Shown here: piece by piece, positions 38,252 through 48,117 of the stretch | Numbering within the stretch: position 1 is the first letter of the stretch | Layout of the letters: every line of letters begins with the position of its first letter | Origin: Leptolyngbya sp. Heron Island J | GTDB lineage: Bacteria > Cyanobacteriota > Cyanobacteriia > Phormidesmidales > Phormidesmidaceae | DNA: 64,000 nucleotides | NCBI RefSeq assembly: GCF_000482245.1 | Contig: NZ_AWNH01000008.1 | Coordinates: 1-64,000, forward strand | Direction: 5' to 3' | Position numbers and translations under genes: made by a program | The notes under the pieces: generated by a model | Database searches by the model: none | What the model was told of the DNA's origin: nothing | What the model saw: only the letters and a program-made list of their open reading frames with translations

Positions 38252-38470
38252 TTACTGGCTGGTAGTTAATTGTTGGTGTATGGCTAGATAGTGTTGATAG
38301 TTTCCAGCACATTCGACAAAAATTTCATAATCGGAAGTTTCGCCCTGGCTATATTTGGTAAAAAACTCTGCTGAGTCCATTTTATATTGGATTTCATACT
38401 CGTAGAGCTGATTTGTGAGCGAAACTAGGGCATCAATAGGTGAGGTGTATTCAATAATCTGTTTTCGCAT
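38252..38470 (-). CDS. TumA-like antitoxin, apparently without its toxin
   Basis: This 72-residue acidic protein has DALVSLTNQLYEYEIQYKMD, SAEFFTKYSQGETSDYEIFV and CAGNYQHYLAIHQQL. That pattern is known from TumA-family antitoxins, which usually precede a TumE toxin. No TumE-like gene follows on the minus strand down to the GT2 start, so it appears orphaned. The family call is from memory and is moderate. Its neighbours, a Uma2 protein and a broken restriction gene, suggest a decaying accessory patch. Confidence 0.55.
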   Translation of the reverse strand: MRKQIIEYTSPIDALVSLTNQLYEYEIQYKMDSAEFFTKYSQGETSDYEIFVECAGNYQHYLAIHQQLTTSQ

Positions 38471-38555
38471 TGTTTTTTCCTGAGTTAAGATTATCCGCTA
38501 ACTCAAGATCTCCCTTAGAAAGGGGGGATTGGTGACTGGTCGGTGGTGGACTGCA

Positions 38556-39140
38556 TTATTGTTCATCAAATTCTACCGCTTCATAGAGTTCCGCCAGGGC
38601 TATCTCCACACCAACAGATTCCAGTCGAAAGCTAGCCTCTAACCCCCGATACTTAGTCAATAACCACTGGTCTGCCGACTGCCTGGCATAATGATCCACC
38701 TGGGGCCGATACTGATCGATTAGCACATATTCCTCAAAACTCTCGATGGTGCGATAGGCCTCAAACTTGTCACCGCGATCATAATTTTGAGTAGATTTTG
38801 AGAGCGTTTCCCCAATCAAAATAGGATTCATCACCGTGTCCTTTCGCCCTGGCTTCAGGTCTGGTGGACGTTTTGTCACCATCACGTCTGGATAGATGTA
38901 TAAGTTCGTATCGGGAATCCAAAGCCTTTGATCAGTGACAAAAATGCTGTAAGGTTGCCTTCGCAATGCCGCTGTTAGCAGAAAAACAAACATTCGGATA
39001 ATCTCATTATGCTCAGGTGTTCCCCCTGTCATCTCAACAATTTCTCCATTGCGAAATTCACTGCGTGTCTCTGATTTCACCTCTAAAGCCAGATATTCCT
39101 CAGCGGTGTAGGTTTTTGTCTGTGGTGTTGCGATAGTCAT
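38556..39140 (-). CDS. Uma2 family PD-(D/E)XK nuclease-like protein
   Basis: The 194-residue protein is a DUF820/Uma2 member, a family expanded in cyanobacteria. I see YTAEEYLALEVKSETRSEFRNGEIVEM near residue 12, the putative catalytic Asp in YIYPDVMVTKRPP, the Glu in PILIGETLSKSTQNYDRGDKFEAY, and SFEEYVLIDQYRPQVDHY. The nuclease-fold residues are present. The biological role is unknown; some copies are linked to transposons. Confidence 0.87.
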   Translation of the reverse strand: MTIATPQTKTYTAEEYLALEVKSETRSEFRNGEIVEMTGGTPEHNEIIRMFVFLLTAALRRQPYSIFVTDQRLWIPDTNLYIYPDVMVTKRPPDLKPGRKDTVMNPILIGETLSKSTQNYDRGDKFEAYRTIESFEEYVLIDQYRPQVDHYARQSADQWLLTKYRGLEASFRLESVGVEIALAELYEAVEFDEQ

Positions 39141-39227
39141 TTGTTAGCCCTCCTGCTCTTACTCAAATGGTATAAACCTTGCCTAACTTGAGAACGATAG
39201 TTTTCCTGTAAAAAGCAATCCCAGACG

Positions 39228-40539
39228 TTAACCTGATTGCGGCTGGTCACCATTGCCTGCTTCATTTACCGTATTACCAATTAGCTGATCAAACCCCGTC
39301 TCAACTAGCTTGCTAAAGTCCGACTCAATCTCAAAAACCTCGGTAAACTCAGCAAATGCCCAGCGGCTATAGCTATCCAGGTTATTTACTCCTGACACCC
39401 AGTAACGCAGCATGGTATCAGCCTTCACCTTGGCGTCTTCACCCCTATAGCCCTTAAGTTCCACAATCAGGTTCAGTGGATCATCACGACCGTCATCCAC
39501 CTGCACAATAAAATCAGGTAAATACTTTTTAGGCGTAGATCCCAGCCGATACGGTACTTCCAAGCCCAAATTGTGATTCTTTACGTAGGCCCGCACCCGA
39601 GGGTGGGCTTCAGCTACCCGGCAAAACTCCGATTCCCAATCGCTATTGCACACCACCCAATTGGCATGATTCAAATCCACCCCTTCACCGATAATGCCTT
39701 TATTACGAGTGGCTGAAGGACCGACCATAGCGGGGGGCAGTTCCAGCACTGAGTTCGCACTGAACTTAGCGGTTAGTCGAGTATCTGGCAGTTCTACCCG
39801 GTAGCCATCCACTCGGGTGAACTGAATTTCCAGATGGTCGCGATCTGGGCATACCGCTTTCACATGCACCGTTTGCCTGGGCGGGACCGGCTTCGCGATC
39901 ACAGGCTTCGCTGTAAAGTCAAAGGGAATACCCAAGACATCGGCATATTCCACATTGAATTTGCCTTCCTCATTGATGTCATAGGACTGCCGTCGCAGCG
40001 CTCGACCAATCACCTGCTCACAAAGCAACTGCGTGCCAAACGCACGCATACCCAAAACATGGGTCACCGTATTCGCGTCCCATCCCTCAGTCAGCATGGA
40101 TACCGACACCACGCAGCGAATTGACTCCCCCAGCTGGCCTTCTTTGCCAACGGTATTCATCACTTCCCGCAGCAAGTCCTGTTCGCTAATGTTTTGGCCA
40201 GCGGCCTGGTCACCGCTACGTTGCACCAGATCTTGTCGAAACCGTTCGATTTCCTCAGAAGCCTCAGCACAAAACGTTTTATCCAGTGCATCACCAGACT
40301 CTAGCTGCTCACTGTCAATCAGTAGCGTTCGCGGACGGGCTAATGGGTTGCCATACTTATCTGTGTTGCGAAATAAGTCTAAGCGTTCTGGGTAGGGCGT
40401 CACTTTACCATCCTCACCAACCCGCTCAAAGAGTGATGATCGTGTTGGTTGGTTGACCATCCTTATCTAGCTCCCAGTGACAAGCAGGATACTCGTAAGG
40501 AGAATTGAGAATCGGCTTGTCAAAAAATTGATCCGTCAT
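39228..40539 (-). pseudogene. Restriction endonuclease-helicase (type III Res-like), internally deleted
   Basis: From the ATG at 40539-40537 I read MTDQFFDKPILNSPYEYPAC and HWELDKDGQPTNTII, the N-terminus of a restriction helicase family of about 1000 residues (BPTD_3080-like). This frame stops near 40430. The C-terminal part continues in another frame with SMLTEGWDANTVTHVLGMRA, QVIGRALRRQSYD (helicase motif VI) and YLPDFIVQVDDG...LIVELKGYRGE (PD-ExK nuclease). Walker A, DEAD and the middle are gone. A second gap seems to join GEGVDLN to HANWVVCNSDW near 39670, where relatives have roughly a hundred extra residues. No methyltransferase gene is nearby. Confidence 0.75.
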
Positions 40540-40731
40540 ACAGACGCATGAAAATGCAAATGCTTATTGCCTGTCCGATATCATGCACTAAAAAACCAAC
40601 TTTTGTTGGCTTTTATCTCAAAGTTTTAAGAGAGATTCTGCCATCTGACTTGCGTAATCATGCTTCATGTTGTATCAATTCAGACATCTGATAAGGCTTA
40701 TGGGGAAAGAAATTAGTGGGTACAGCATTTT

Positions 40732-41868
40732 TTAATACATTTCGTATTTCAAAAACTGACAGGGAATAGAACCATTATAAATGGGGATTTTCCGGGCCGT
40801 TCTGAGACCGATACACTTGGTTAGTGCTTTGTTACCACTGAGAATATAGGCGGTCCAACCCTTAAAACGCTGTTTGAGAATATCCCCCATGAGTTTATAA
40901 AATGGGGCCAGATTTTCAGATTGGCCCAGACGTTCTCCATAGGGGGGATTGCAAATGAGGATACCGCTGTCGGCAGGGGCTTCAATATCGGCAAAGTCAG
41001 TGTAGTTAAATTCAATATGCTCGGCAACACCGCTGAAATCAGCATTGGTGCGAGCATCGCTGAGGATGTCCAGGTCGCGATCGCACCCCACCACCGGCAC
41101 CCCTAGCTCTGCCTTCTGCCGTTTTTTAGCCTCTGCCACCAGCTTCTGCCAAAGGTTTTTGTCATAATCAGGCCAGGTTTGAAACCCAAATCCCTGACTG
41201 GTGGCATCTCGAAACAACCCAGGGGCAATATTCAACGCTTGCAGTGTGGCCTCAATCGGTAACGTACCAGAACCGCACATAGGGTCGAGAAATGCCACCT
41301 CACCAGACCACCCAGTCAGTTGCACTAGGGCCGCTGCCAGAGATTCTTTTAAAGGGGCTGTACCCATGGCAGGACGGTAGCCACGGCGATGGAGACTGTT
41401 ACCAGAGCTATCTAAACTTACCGTCGCTTTGTTGTCTTTGATGTGCACATTGATCTGCACATCAGGATATTCCGTATCTACATCGGAGCGTTCGCCATGG
41501 CGATCCTGTTGCTGGTCGACGATGGCATTTTTGACCTGCAGGGCGGTGAAATGACTGTGGTTAAGACGCTGATTTTTACCGGTGGCTTTGACGGCCAAAG
41601 TGTGGCCTGGAGAAAGATAGCGATCCCAGTCGATACCGTGAATGCCGTGATAGAGGGCCTCACCGTCGCGACAGGGTACATGGCTAATGGTGACCAGGAT
41701 ACGAAAAGGCAGTCTGGCCCACAGGTTAATAATATAGAGGCGGGTGCGATCGCACCGAAAGCTGACGCCACAGAAGCCTGGTTCTACGCCTGCTGCGCCT
41801 AGCTGTTCTAGTTCTTGGGCAGCTAGCTCTTCCAAGCCACGGGCTACGGTTGCAAAGCAGTTGATCAT
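40732..41868 (-). CDS. RlmL-type rRNA (guanine-N2)-methyltransferase
   Basis: The 378-residue protein has an N-terminal ferredoxin-like/THUMP region (INCFATVARGLEELAAQELE, LVTISHVPCRDGEALYHGI) and a class I methyltransferase domain. SAM motif I is in FLDPMCGSGTLPIEATLQ near residue 196. The base-flipping motif is NPPYGERLGQSENL near 310. This matches the short RlmL/YpsC branch that makes m2G in 23S rRNA, without the C-terminal RlmK half of the enterobacterial fusion. It is a likely housekeeping gene. Confidence 0.88.
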   Translation of the reverse strand: MINCFATVARGLEELAAQELEQLGAAGVEPGFCGVSFRCDRTRLYIINLWARLPFRILVTISHVPCRDGEALYHGIHGIDWDRYLSPGHTLAVKATGKNQRLNHSHFTALQVKNAIVDQQQDRHGERSDVDTEYPDVQINVHIKDNKATVSLDSSGNSLHRRGYRPAMGTAPLKESLAAALVQLTGWSGEVAFLDPMCGSGTLPIEATLQALNIAPGLFRDATSQGFGFQTWPDYDKNLWQKLVAEAKKRQKAELGVPVVGCDRDLDILSDARTNADFSGVAEHIEFNYTDFADIEAPADSGILICNPPYGERLGQSENLAPFYKLMGDILKQRFKGWTAYILSGNKALTKCIGLRTARKIPIYNGSIPCQFLKYEMY

Positions 41869-41942
41869 TGAAGCCTAGTTGATTGGGTTTAATCATCATG
41901 CCTCATGAACCTGCCCCTTTGAGGAGCTAACAGATAATCAGG

Positions 41943-42036
41943 GGATTGCCCAAAAATAAAGTCCCAGGTTGAGGCCATAGCTGGGTGGAGGCGTGATGGG
42001 GTAACAGGAGAATTATTTAAGCGCGGGAACCTAAGC
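41943..42036. repeat. 95-bp dispersed intergenic repeat, family R3, copy A
   Basis: It is about 88% identical by eye to 58918-59012. Shared blocks are GGATTGCCCAAAAATAAAGT, CCAGGTTGAG, TGGGTGGA, ATGGGGTAAC and TTATTTAAGCGCGGGA. It lies 28 bp beyond the 3' end of the minus-strand kinase gene. Confidence 0.75.
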
Positions 42037-42063
42037 CTCTGGCTTTGCCGGAGATAATTTAAC

Positions 42064-43158
42064 TTAGCTTGTTGCTACGATTGGCAGAGTTTGGGGGAGG
42101 ATAATTTCGAAGATAGCTCCCTGTGGCTTATTGCTTTTGACATAGATCTCACCCTGGTGAGCCTGGACAATCATTTTACATAGGGCCAGCCCTAACCCGA
42201 TTTGAGACACATTAGGCATCAAAGTGCCAATCTCATATTTTTCAAAAATCTTTTGCTGTAGTTTTTCAGGCACACCAGGACCAGAATCAATTACCTGGAT
42301 TATCACTTTCTCTGCTTGATTGCTGTCTATTTTGATAATGATGTCACTATCTGCTGGAGCAAACTTAACGGCATTGGATAAGAGATTGTCTAACACCCGA
42401 TACATTAAGGTTGCATCAATCAGAATCTCATTGGTTAAGGTACTGGAAAATTGGCTAATGAGCGATTGGTTTTTCTGAGTCGCAATCGTTTTAAAGTTAT
42501 CCATCACAGATTGTACTAGCTGACAAATATCTACATTTCTACGGTTTAGACGAATATTGCCAGATTCTAATAATGCAATCTTTAACAAATCATCGATCAA
42601 AAGCTGTAATCCTTGAGCTGACTCGTAAATTTTTTCGAGTCTCTGTCGCATTGATGAATTCACCTCCATCTCGAGAAATTCGACACCTAGCAAAACATCC
42701 GTTAGACGATTACGTAAATCGTGAACTAGCATATGCACCATGTCTTCTCGAAATTGCAGCAGGGTTTGTAGATTGTCATGCTGATGTTTAATCCGGAGCA
42801 TCGAGTTAACCCTGGCTCGAAGTTCTAATCCATTTAGCGGTTTACTAATAAAATCATCAGCGCCTGCATTCAGACAGCATGCTAAATCATCTTTCCCGGT
42901 TAAGGCTGTCACCATCGTAATTGGGACAGCTTGCCATGCGGGGATTGCTCTAATCTGTTTACACAGCTCAATGCCGTTAATCCCCGGCATCATTACATCT
43001 AATAGGATTAAGTCAGGTTGAACAATGTCAAGGGAAGCGATGACTTCCTGAGAATTACCAATGTAATGGAACTCGTAATCTTGATTGCTTAAAAGGATAG
43101 AAATAACATCAAAGTTATCTGGCTCATCATCAACAATCAAAATAGTTGGGACTGTCAC
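42064..43158 (-). CDS. Receiver-histidine kinase hybrid
   Basis: The 364-residue soluble protein has an N-terminal receiver with TILIVDDEPDN, the phosphoacceptor Asp in DLILLDVMMPGING near 54 and the Lys in ADDFISKPLNG near 106. A HisKA-like domain follows, with the H-box MVHMLVHDLRNRLTDVLLG near 143. The ATPase has LDNLLSNAVKFAPAD, DSGPGVPE and IGLGLALCKMI. Key residues are intact. Proteins of this layout relay phosphate from another kinase. The 1301-residue kinase lies 211 bp upstream on the same strand. Confidence 0.88.
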   Translation of the reverse strand: MTVPTILIVDDEPDNFDVISILLSNQDYEFHYIGNSQEVIASLDIVQPDLILLDVMMPGINGIELCKQIRAIPAWQAVPITMVTALTGKDDLACCLNAGADDFISKPLNGLELRARVNSMLRIKHQHDNLQTLLQFREDMVHMLVHDLRNRLTDVLLGVEFLEMEVNSSMRQRLEKIYESAQGLQLLIDDLLKIALLESGNIRLNRRNVDICQLVQSVMDNFKTIATQKNQSLISQFSSTLTNEILIDATLMYRVLDNLLSNAVKFAPADSDIIIKIDSNQAEKVIIQVIDSGPGVPEKLQQKIFEKYEIGTLMPNVSQIGLGLALCKMIVQAHQGEIYVKSNKPQGAIFEIILPQTLPIVATS

Positions 43159-43369
43159 TCGCTAATCTCCCGATAGACACTGTCTTAAATACTGGTTTAC
43201 GCCAGGCCATCTCACTATTATCGTGAAAAATCCTTAATTTTCCAGTGCGGATGACACATGTTAGCGAGAAGCTATAAAAACTTTACTAATCCTGATATTT
43301 TGTATACAGATGCGGATATCTGTGGTGACCTGTCTTGGCGCTGACATCATCATCTGGATGAGCTCAGCC

Positions 43370-46300
43370 CTAATGTAAAAGCTGTTGAATGGTATCGATC
43401 AACTGTGTGAGCTTAAAGGGTTGCTTGCGATGTTGATAGACTCCGATAGTCTGATATTGCTTCTGATATTGCTCTTGTTCACTGTGCATTACTGGATCCG
43501 TCAGGATAATAACAGGCACAGTGATCAATGCTGGAACCAGGCGGATCTGTTGAATTACGTCTAGATTATGTGGTCCTGGCATTTGACTATCCATCAAGAT
43601 CAAGTCTGGCACTTCAGACTGACTGAGTGTGATCACTTCCTGCCTGTTTGCTGCAGGTCGTATGCGATAGCCTTTAGCCCTCAAATAGCTCATAATCGTG
43701 ATTATATTAGCGGCTTTATCTTCAGCCAATATAATTAAAGAAATGCCCGAGGATGTGGGGTGATCACCATCATCCTTAGAAAATGTTTGGAGAGGTTTTG
43801 CTGGGTCATCGTTAGATGTATTGATGCAGGGTAGATCAACGGTAAAACAACTGCCCTGCTCGATTTTACTGGTAACTCTTACGTCTCCACCGTGCAGGTC
43901 AACAAGTCGCTTGACCAGAGCCAACCCTAGACCAGTACCTGAGTATTGACGGTTTAAGGCACTATCGATCTGGATAAAGGGCTGAAACAACTTGTTAATA
44001 TCCTCACGAGCAATGCCAATGCCGGTATCACTAACAGCAATGCGCAGGAGCTGAGCTTTGCTGGATGCTGGATTGTGCAGACTAACGGCCAAGGTCACAC
44101 GTCCACCTTCGGGTGTAAACTTCACTGCATTGCTAAGCAAGTTTAGTAAAACCTGTCGTATACGTCGCTCATCTAGCCGGACGGTGGGTGCATAGAATGG
44201 AAATAGAGCTTCAATCTGAATATTTTTTTTGTTAGCTTGTTGTTGAATAAAATCGAGACTAGATTGACATAGAGGGATGACTGCTGTTGGTTTGAGATCT
44301 AGCGTCATCTGGCCAGACTCAATTTTAGCAACATCTAAAACCTCATTGATCAGTTCTAGTAGATGATTGCCACTACGCCGGATCATCTGTAATGGTTTAA
44401 TTTGTTGTTCATGAATCTGGCCAAATACCTGCTCTTGCAAACTCTCGGTCATGCCTAGAATCGTGTTAAGCGGGGTGCGTAGCTCGTGGCTCATATTGGC
44501 CAGGAACTCATCTTTAAGACGGGTAGCCTGCATCAGCTCTTCGTTAGTCAGTCGGAGTTCTAGCTCCGCTTGTTTCCGTCTGGTAATATCGCGAACAATT
44601 TTTGAAGCACCGACTACTTTGCCGGTTTCATCTCTCAAGGGTGAAATTGTTGCAGAAACGTCTATAGGAGTCCCATTTTTATGGAGATTAATTGTCTCAA
44701 AATTATTAATCCGTTTTCCCTGTCTGAGATTTTCCAGGATTTGAGGTTCCAAAGTAAGACGGTCGGGGGGGAACAGAATTCCTATGGATTGTCCGATGGC
44801 TTCAGCTTCTGTATAACCAAACAAGTCAACAGCGGCTGGATTCCAGCTGGTGATGATGCCATCTAAGTTCTTAGTGATGATGGCATCATCGGTTGATTCA
44901 ACTACATTGGCTAACAACCGAGCGCTTTGCTGACTCTGTTTGCGTTCGGTAATATCCTGCATCATGGCCAACACCGTAAATTGCCCCTCAAAGTCGGATA
45001 AAACAGATATAGAGATAGCAACGGTACGGTGCTGGCCATCTTTACGCTGGATTTGAGCTTCTATAGTGGTAGGAGCTTTTCCTGTCTGCAACTGCTGCAT
45101 AAAGCTGTTGACATAGGCTGCTTGAGGCATTGTTTCAGGAACTAAGCCAGGAATGACACCCAAATGATTGATTTCTTTCAGGGAATACCCTGTGATCAGC
45201 TTCATTTTACGATTCCAGACTGTGTGGCGTATAAACGGAGACTCATGGATTTGATGACAAACACAGAGCCCTTCAGCCATATTTTCGAGGATTTGCTGAC
45301 GAAACTTATTTTCTTTTTGAATCGTTGCCTCTGCTAACTTACGTTCGGTGTCGAGCTGTTTTCTTTGACTAATGTCTCTAACAAATGAAAAACAATATTC
45401 TTCACCATCAAAATCAAAATACTTTGTGTTAATTTCAATAGGGAATACCTGCCCGGCTTTCGTAGCATGAAATGATTCAAGCGTTAATGCAGATTGTTGT
45501 TTGATGGTTTGCCAAATGTTGTTCCAGTCATCTGGTGAAACGGTAGCATTAATATCCCATACTTTGAGTGTTTGAAACTCTGCGCGATCATAACCCAGCT
45601 TAGTAAGAGCTGTATCATTCACATAGTGAAAACTACCATCTGAGCGAATCAGATACACACAGTCAGCTGCAAAATCAACAGCTGATTGTGTCATCGCTAG
45701 GGCTTTTGTGCGTTCTTCAATTTTAACTTCTAGCGCTTTATTTAGATGTTGAAGGTGTTGCTGAGTTCTCTTTAAATTGGTAATGTCACGGGCGATTCCA
45801 TAAACAATACCTGATTCTGTATCAGGTATGGAGCGCCATGCTAACCATCGATAGGAGCCATCTTTACAGAGATAACGATTTTCAAAATCTAGAACAATAT
45901 CTCCATCTTTTAAGCAGTTAAATGTTTTTATGGTGGCTGCTCGATCTTCAGCATGCACGAGGTTAATAAAGGGAAGGTGGACTAATTCCTCGGTTTTGTA
46001 CCCCAAAACGCCTTCCCAGGCTGGATTAACTTCTAGGAAGTAACCGTCTAAACTGGCGATACATAAGAGATCAAGAGATAAGTTGAAAAATTTCTCTCGC
46101 TCTTTTTGAGCTTGTTTGCGATCGCTAATATCTTGCACAATTGCCAGACAGCGTTTGCGTTCACTGCCATCGTGATTGACAAAATTGAGAGTTATTTCAG
46201 CCCAAAAGGAGCTACCATCTTTGCGAATATATCGTTTTTCGAACTTATAGCTTTCAAGCTGTCTTGAGCACAGCTGCTGTACGGTTTCAATAGAGGTGAT

Positions 46301-47275
46301 TACATCGTCAGGATGACTGATCTCCTGAACTGTCATCGTCAGCAGCTCTGCCCGACTATAGCCGAGCATTTTACAAAAATAGGGATTTACCAGGGTCAAC
46401 TGCCCCGTTTGCGTATTGGATTCGACCAGACCTACGGCTGCTTGCTCAAAGAATGTTTTTGTGCGAGCGGCACTAAGGCGACGGACAGCTTCGAGGCGTT
46501 TGCGATCGCTAATGTCGCGAACAAATCCCTCATAATAACTGGGCTGACCTTGTTCATCGAGCACGAGTCGCCCACTTTCAGACACCCATAGAGTTGTCCC
46601 ATCCCGGCGATAAACTTCTGACTCAAATCCAAAGATATATCCCTGCCCTGCAATGATTTTCTCAAACTCATCACGTCGTTCAGGGGCCACATAAATTTGG
46701 TGTTTGCTTGTATTCAGTTGAGAGATTAATGCCTCAGGATCAGCATAGCCATACAACTCGGCCAGAGCCTGATTGGCAATCAAATATTGACCATCAGGGG
46801 TACTTTGATAAATACCCTGCGCCGCATTTCTATAAATAGAACGGTAGTTTGTTTCTCTTGCCAAAGAATTTAAGCAAGTCTGCTGATAGTCTAAGCGCTT
46901 TTCAAGCCCCTTAGTGGCCTGTTGGACAATGTCTGGCAACAGGGGTAGATCGGACTTTACTAAATAATCAAAGGCACCCGCCTTGATCATCTCCACTGCT
47001 AAACGTTCACCACCTACATCCGAAATAACAATCAGCGGTATCTTGAGCTGGCTACTCTCAACTACAGCCAGAGAGGTCAGAACGTTTAACTCCAACAAGC
47101 TATAGTTTGAGATAATCACATCCCAAAAACGGCCAGTAATAGCCTGGTACAGGGACTCAGCGGTACTGACCCATTCCCAAATAGGATGAAGTCCACCGCT
47201 GTGCAACGCTTGCAATATCGGCAGCAGATCCGTTTCTGAATCGGCAATGAATAGAACTTGCAAACGTTCATCCAT
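43370..47275 (-). CDS. Hybrid histidine kinase with six PAS domains and two receivers
   Basis: Using the ATG at 47275 (GGAG lies ten bases before it) the protein has 1301 residues. The order is an N-terminal receiver (5-120), six PAS domains (about 130-920), HisKA with FLANMSHELRTPLNTILG near 945, the ATPase (NLLSNAVKFTPEGG, DTGIGI, GTGLGLALVK) and a C-terminal receiver (about 1180-1300). The first receiver reads DVIISNYSLLE, with Asn in place of the phosphoacceptor Asp, so it is probably inactive. The last has DLILMDSQMPG and is intact. No membrane span is seen, so the signal is probably intracellular. The gene precedes another kinase and follows an OmpR-type regulator. Confidence 0.87.
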   Translation of the reverse strand: MDERLQVLFIADSETDLLPILQALHSGGLHPIWEWVSTAESLYQAITGRFWDVIISNYSLLELNVLTSLAVVESSQLKIPLIVISDVGGERLAVEMIKAGAFDYLVKSDLPLLPDIVQQATKGLEKRLDYQQTCLNSLARETNYRSIYRNAAQGIYQSTPDGQYLIANQALAELYGYADPEALISQLNTSKHQIYVAPERRDEFEKIIAGQGYIFGFESEVYRRDGTTLWVSESGRLVLDEQGQPSYYEGFVRDISDRKRLEAVRRLSAARTKTFFEQAAVGLVESNTQTGQLTLVNPYFCKMLGYSRAELLTMTVQEISHPDDVITSIETVQQLCSRQLESYKFEKRYIRKDGSSFWAEITLNFVNHDGSERKRCLAIVQDISDRKQAQKEREKFFNLSLDLLCIASLDGYFLEVNPAWEGVLGYKTEELVHLPFINLVHAEDRAATIKTFNCLKDGDIVLDFENRYLCKDGSYRWLAWRSIPDTESGIVYGIARDITNLKRTQQHLQHLNKALEVKIEERTKALAMTQSAVDFAADCVYLIRSDGSFHYVNDTALTKLGYDRAEFQTLKVWDINATVSPDDWNNIWQTIKQQSALTLESFHATKAGQVFPIEINTKYFDFDGEEYCFSFVRDISQRKQLDTERKLAEATIQKENKFRQQILENMAEGLCVCHQIHESPFIRHTVWNRKMKLITGYSLKEINHLGVIPGLVPETMPQAAYVNSFMQQLQTGKAPTTIEAQIQRKDGQHRTVAISISVLSDFEGQFTVLAMMQDITERKQSQQSARLLANVVESTDDAIITKNLDGIITSWNPAAVDLFGYTEAEAIGQSIGILFPPDRLTLEPQILENLRQGKRINNFETINLHKNGTPIDVSATISPLRDETGKVVGASKIVRDITRRKQAELELRLTNEELMQATRLKDEFLANMSHELRTPLNTILGMTESLQEQVFGQIHEQQIKPLQMIRRSGNHLLELINEVLDVAKIESGQMTLDLKPTAVIPLCQSSLDFIQQQANKKNIQIEALFPFYAPTVRLDERRIRQVLLNLLSNAVKFTPEGGRVTLAVSLHNPASSKAQLLRIAVSDTGIGIAREDINKLFQPFIQIDSALNRQYSGTGLGLALVKRLVDLHGGDVRVTSKIEQGSCFTVDLPCINTSNDDPAKPLQTFSKDDGDHPTSSGISLIILAEDKAANIITIMSYLRAKGYRIRPAANRQEVITLSQSEVPDLILMDSQMPGPHNLDVIQQIRLVPALITVPVIILTDPVMHSEQEQYQKQYQTIGVYQHRKQPFKLTQLIDTIQQLLH

Positions 47276-47430
47276 GGTTTCAAGACTCCAAGTTATCCGT
47301 TGAGGAGCCACGCAAGATGATCGCATATCCCATCCTGGTCGCTGTGACTAACGACCAGTGATGATCTGCTAATTTTTTCCCAGTTGCCATCTATGATTGT
47401 TTCTAAAAAACGCCCATCGACATAAAAATG

Positions 47431-48099
47431 TCATATGGGCATGCGATATCCCATACCACGAACAGTTTCAATCAAATGATTGCCAAGCTTCTTCCGCAGA
47501 TATCCCACATACACATCCACCACGTTAGACCCTGGAAGATGATTGTATCCCCATACTTGGTCCAGTAGCTGTTCACGACTCAAAACTTGTCCTGGATGGT
47601 TCATAAAAGTTTCTACCATCGCAAACTCACGGGCTGAGAGCTCAACGACTTGTTTACCCACCTGAATTGACCGTGTACGTAAATTGAGTTGGATGCCATG
47701 ATAGTTGAGTATCCATTCTTTCTCAGGATCGTGAGCGACCCTGGTACGCAGGCGAGCCCGAATTCGGGCCAACAGCTCCTCAAATCGAAACGGCTTAGTG
47801 ACATAGTCATCAGCTCCTAATTCAAAGCCGGTTAGTTTATCCGACATATCATCACGCGCCGTTAAGATTACAACTGGAATCTGACAACCTTGACCACGAA
47901 GTTCTTCCAGTATTGATAGCCCTGTCCTACCTGGCAATCCTAAATCAAGCACAAGCAAATCGAACTCACCACTCAGGGCATAAACAAGCACATCATGTCC
48001 TGCGGCTACATGTTTAGTGAGAAATCCATGCTTATGTAGGCCTTGTTCTAAAAATAACGCTATCCGTGAATCATCCTCAGCAATTAAAATCTGTCTCAT
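47431..48099 (-). CDS. OmpR/PhoB family DNA-binding response regulator
   Basis: The receiver has ILIAEDDSRIALFLEQGL, the phosphoacceptor Asp in DLLVLDLGLPGRTGLSIL near 51, VVILTARDD and ADDYVTKPFRFEEL. The C-terminal winged helix has LNLRTRSIQVGKQVVELSARE, FAMVETFMNHPGQVLSREQL and VVDVYVGYLRKKLG. At 222 residues from the second ATG it has family length. It is a complete transcription factor. It is the first gene of a minus-strand run with two histidine kinases, so one of them may be its partner. Confidence 0.93.
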   Translation of the reverse strand: MRQILIAEDDSRIALFLEQGLHKHGFLTKHVAAGHDVLVYALSGEFDLLVLDLGLPGRTGLSILEELRGQGCQIPVVILTARDDMSDKLTGFELGADDYVTKPFRFEELLARIRARLRTRVAHDPEKEWILNYHGIQLNLRTRSIQVGKQVVELSAREFAMVETFMNHPGQVLSREQLLDQVWGYNHLPGSNVVDVYVGYLRKKLGNHLIETVRGMGYRMPI

Positions 48100-48117
48100 T
48101 GTTAATTTTTCCGGCAA

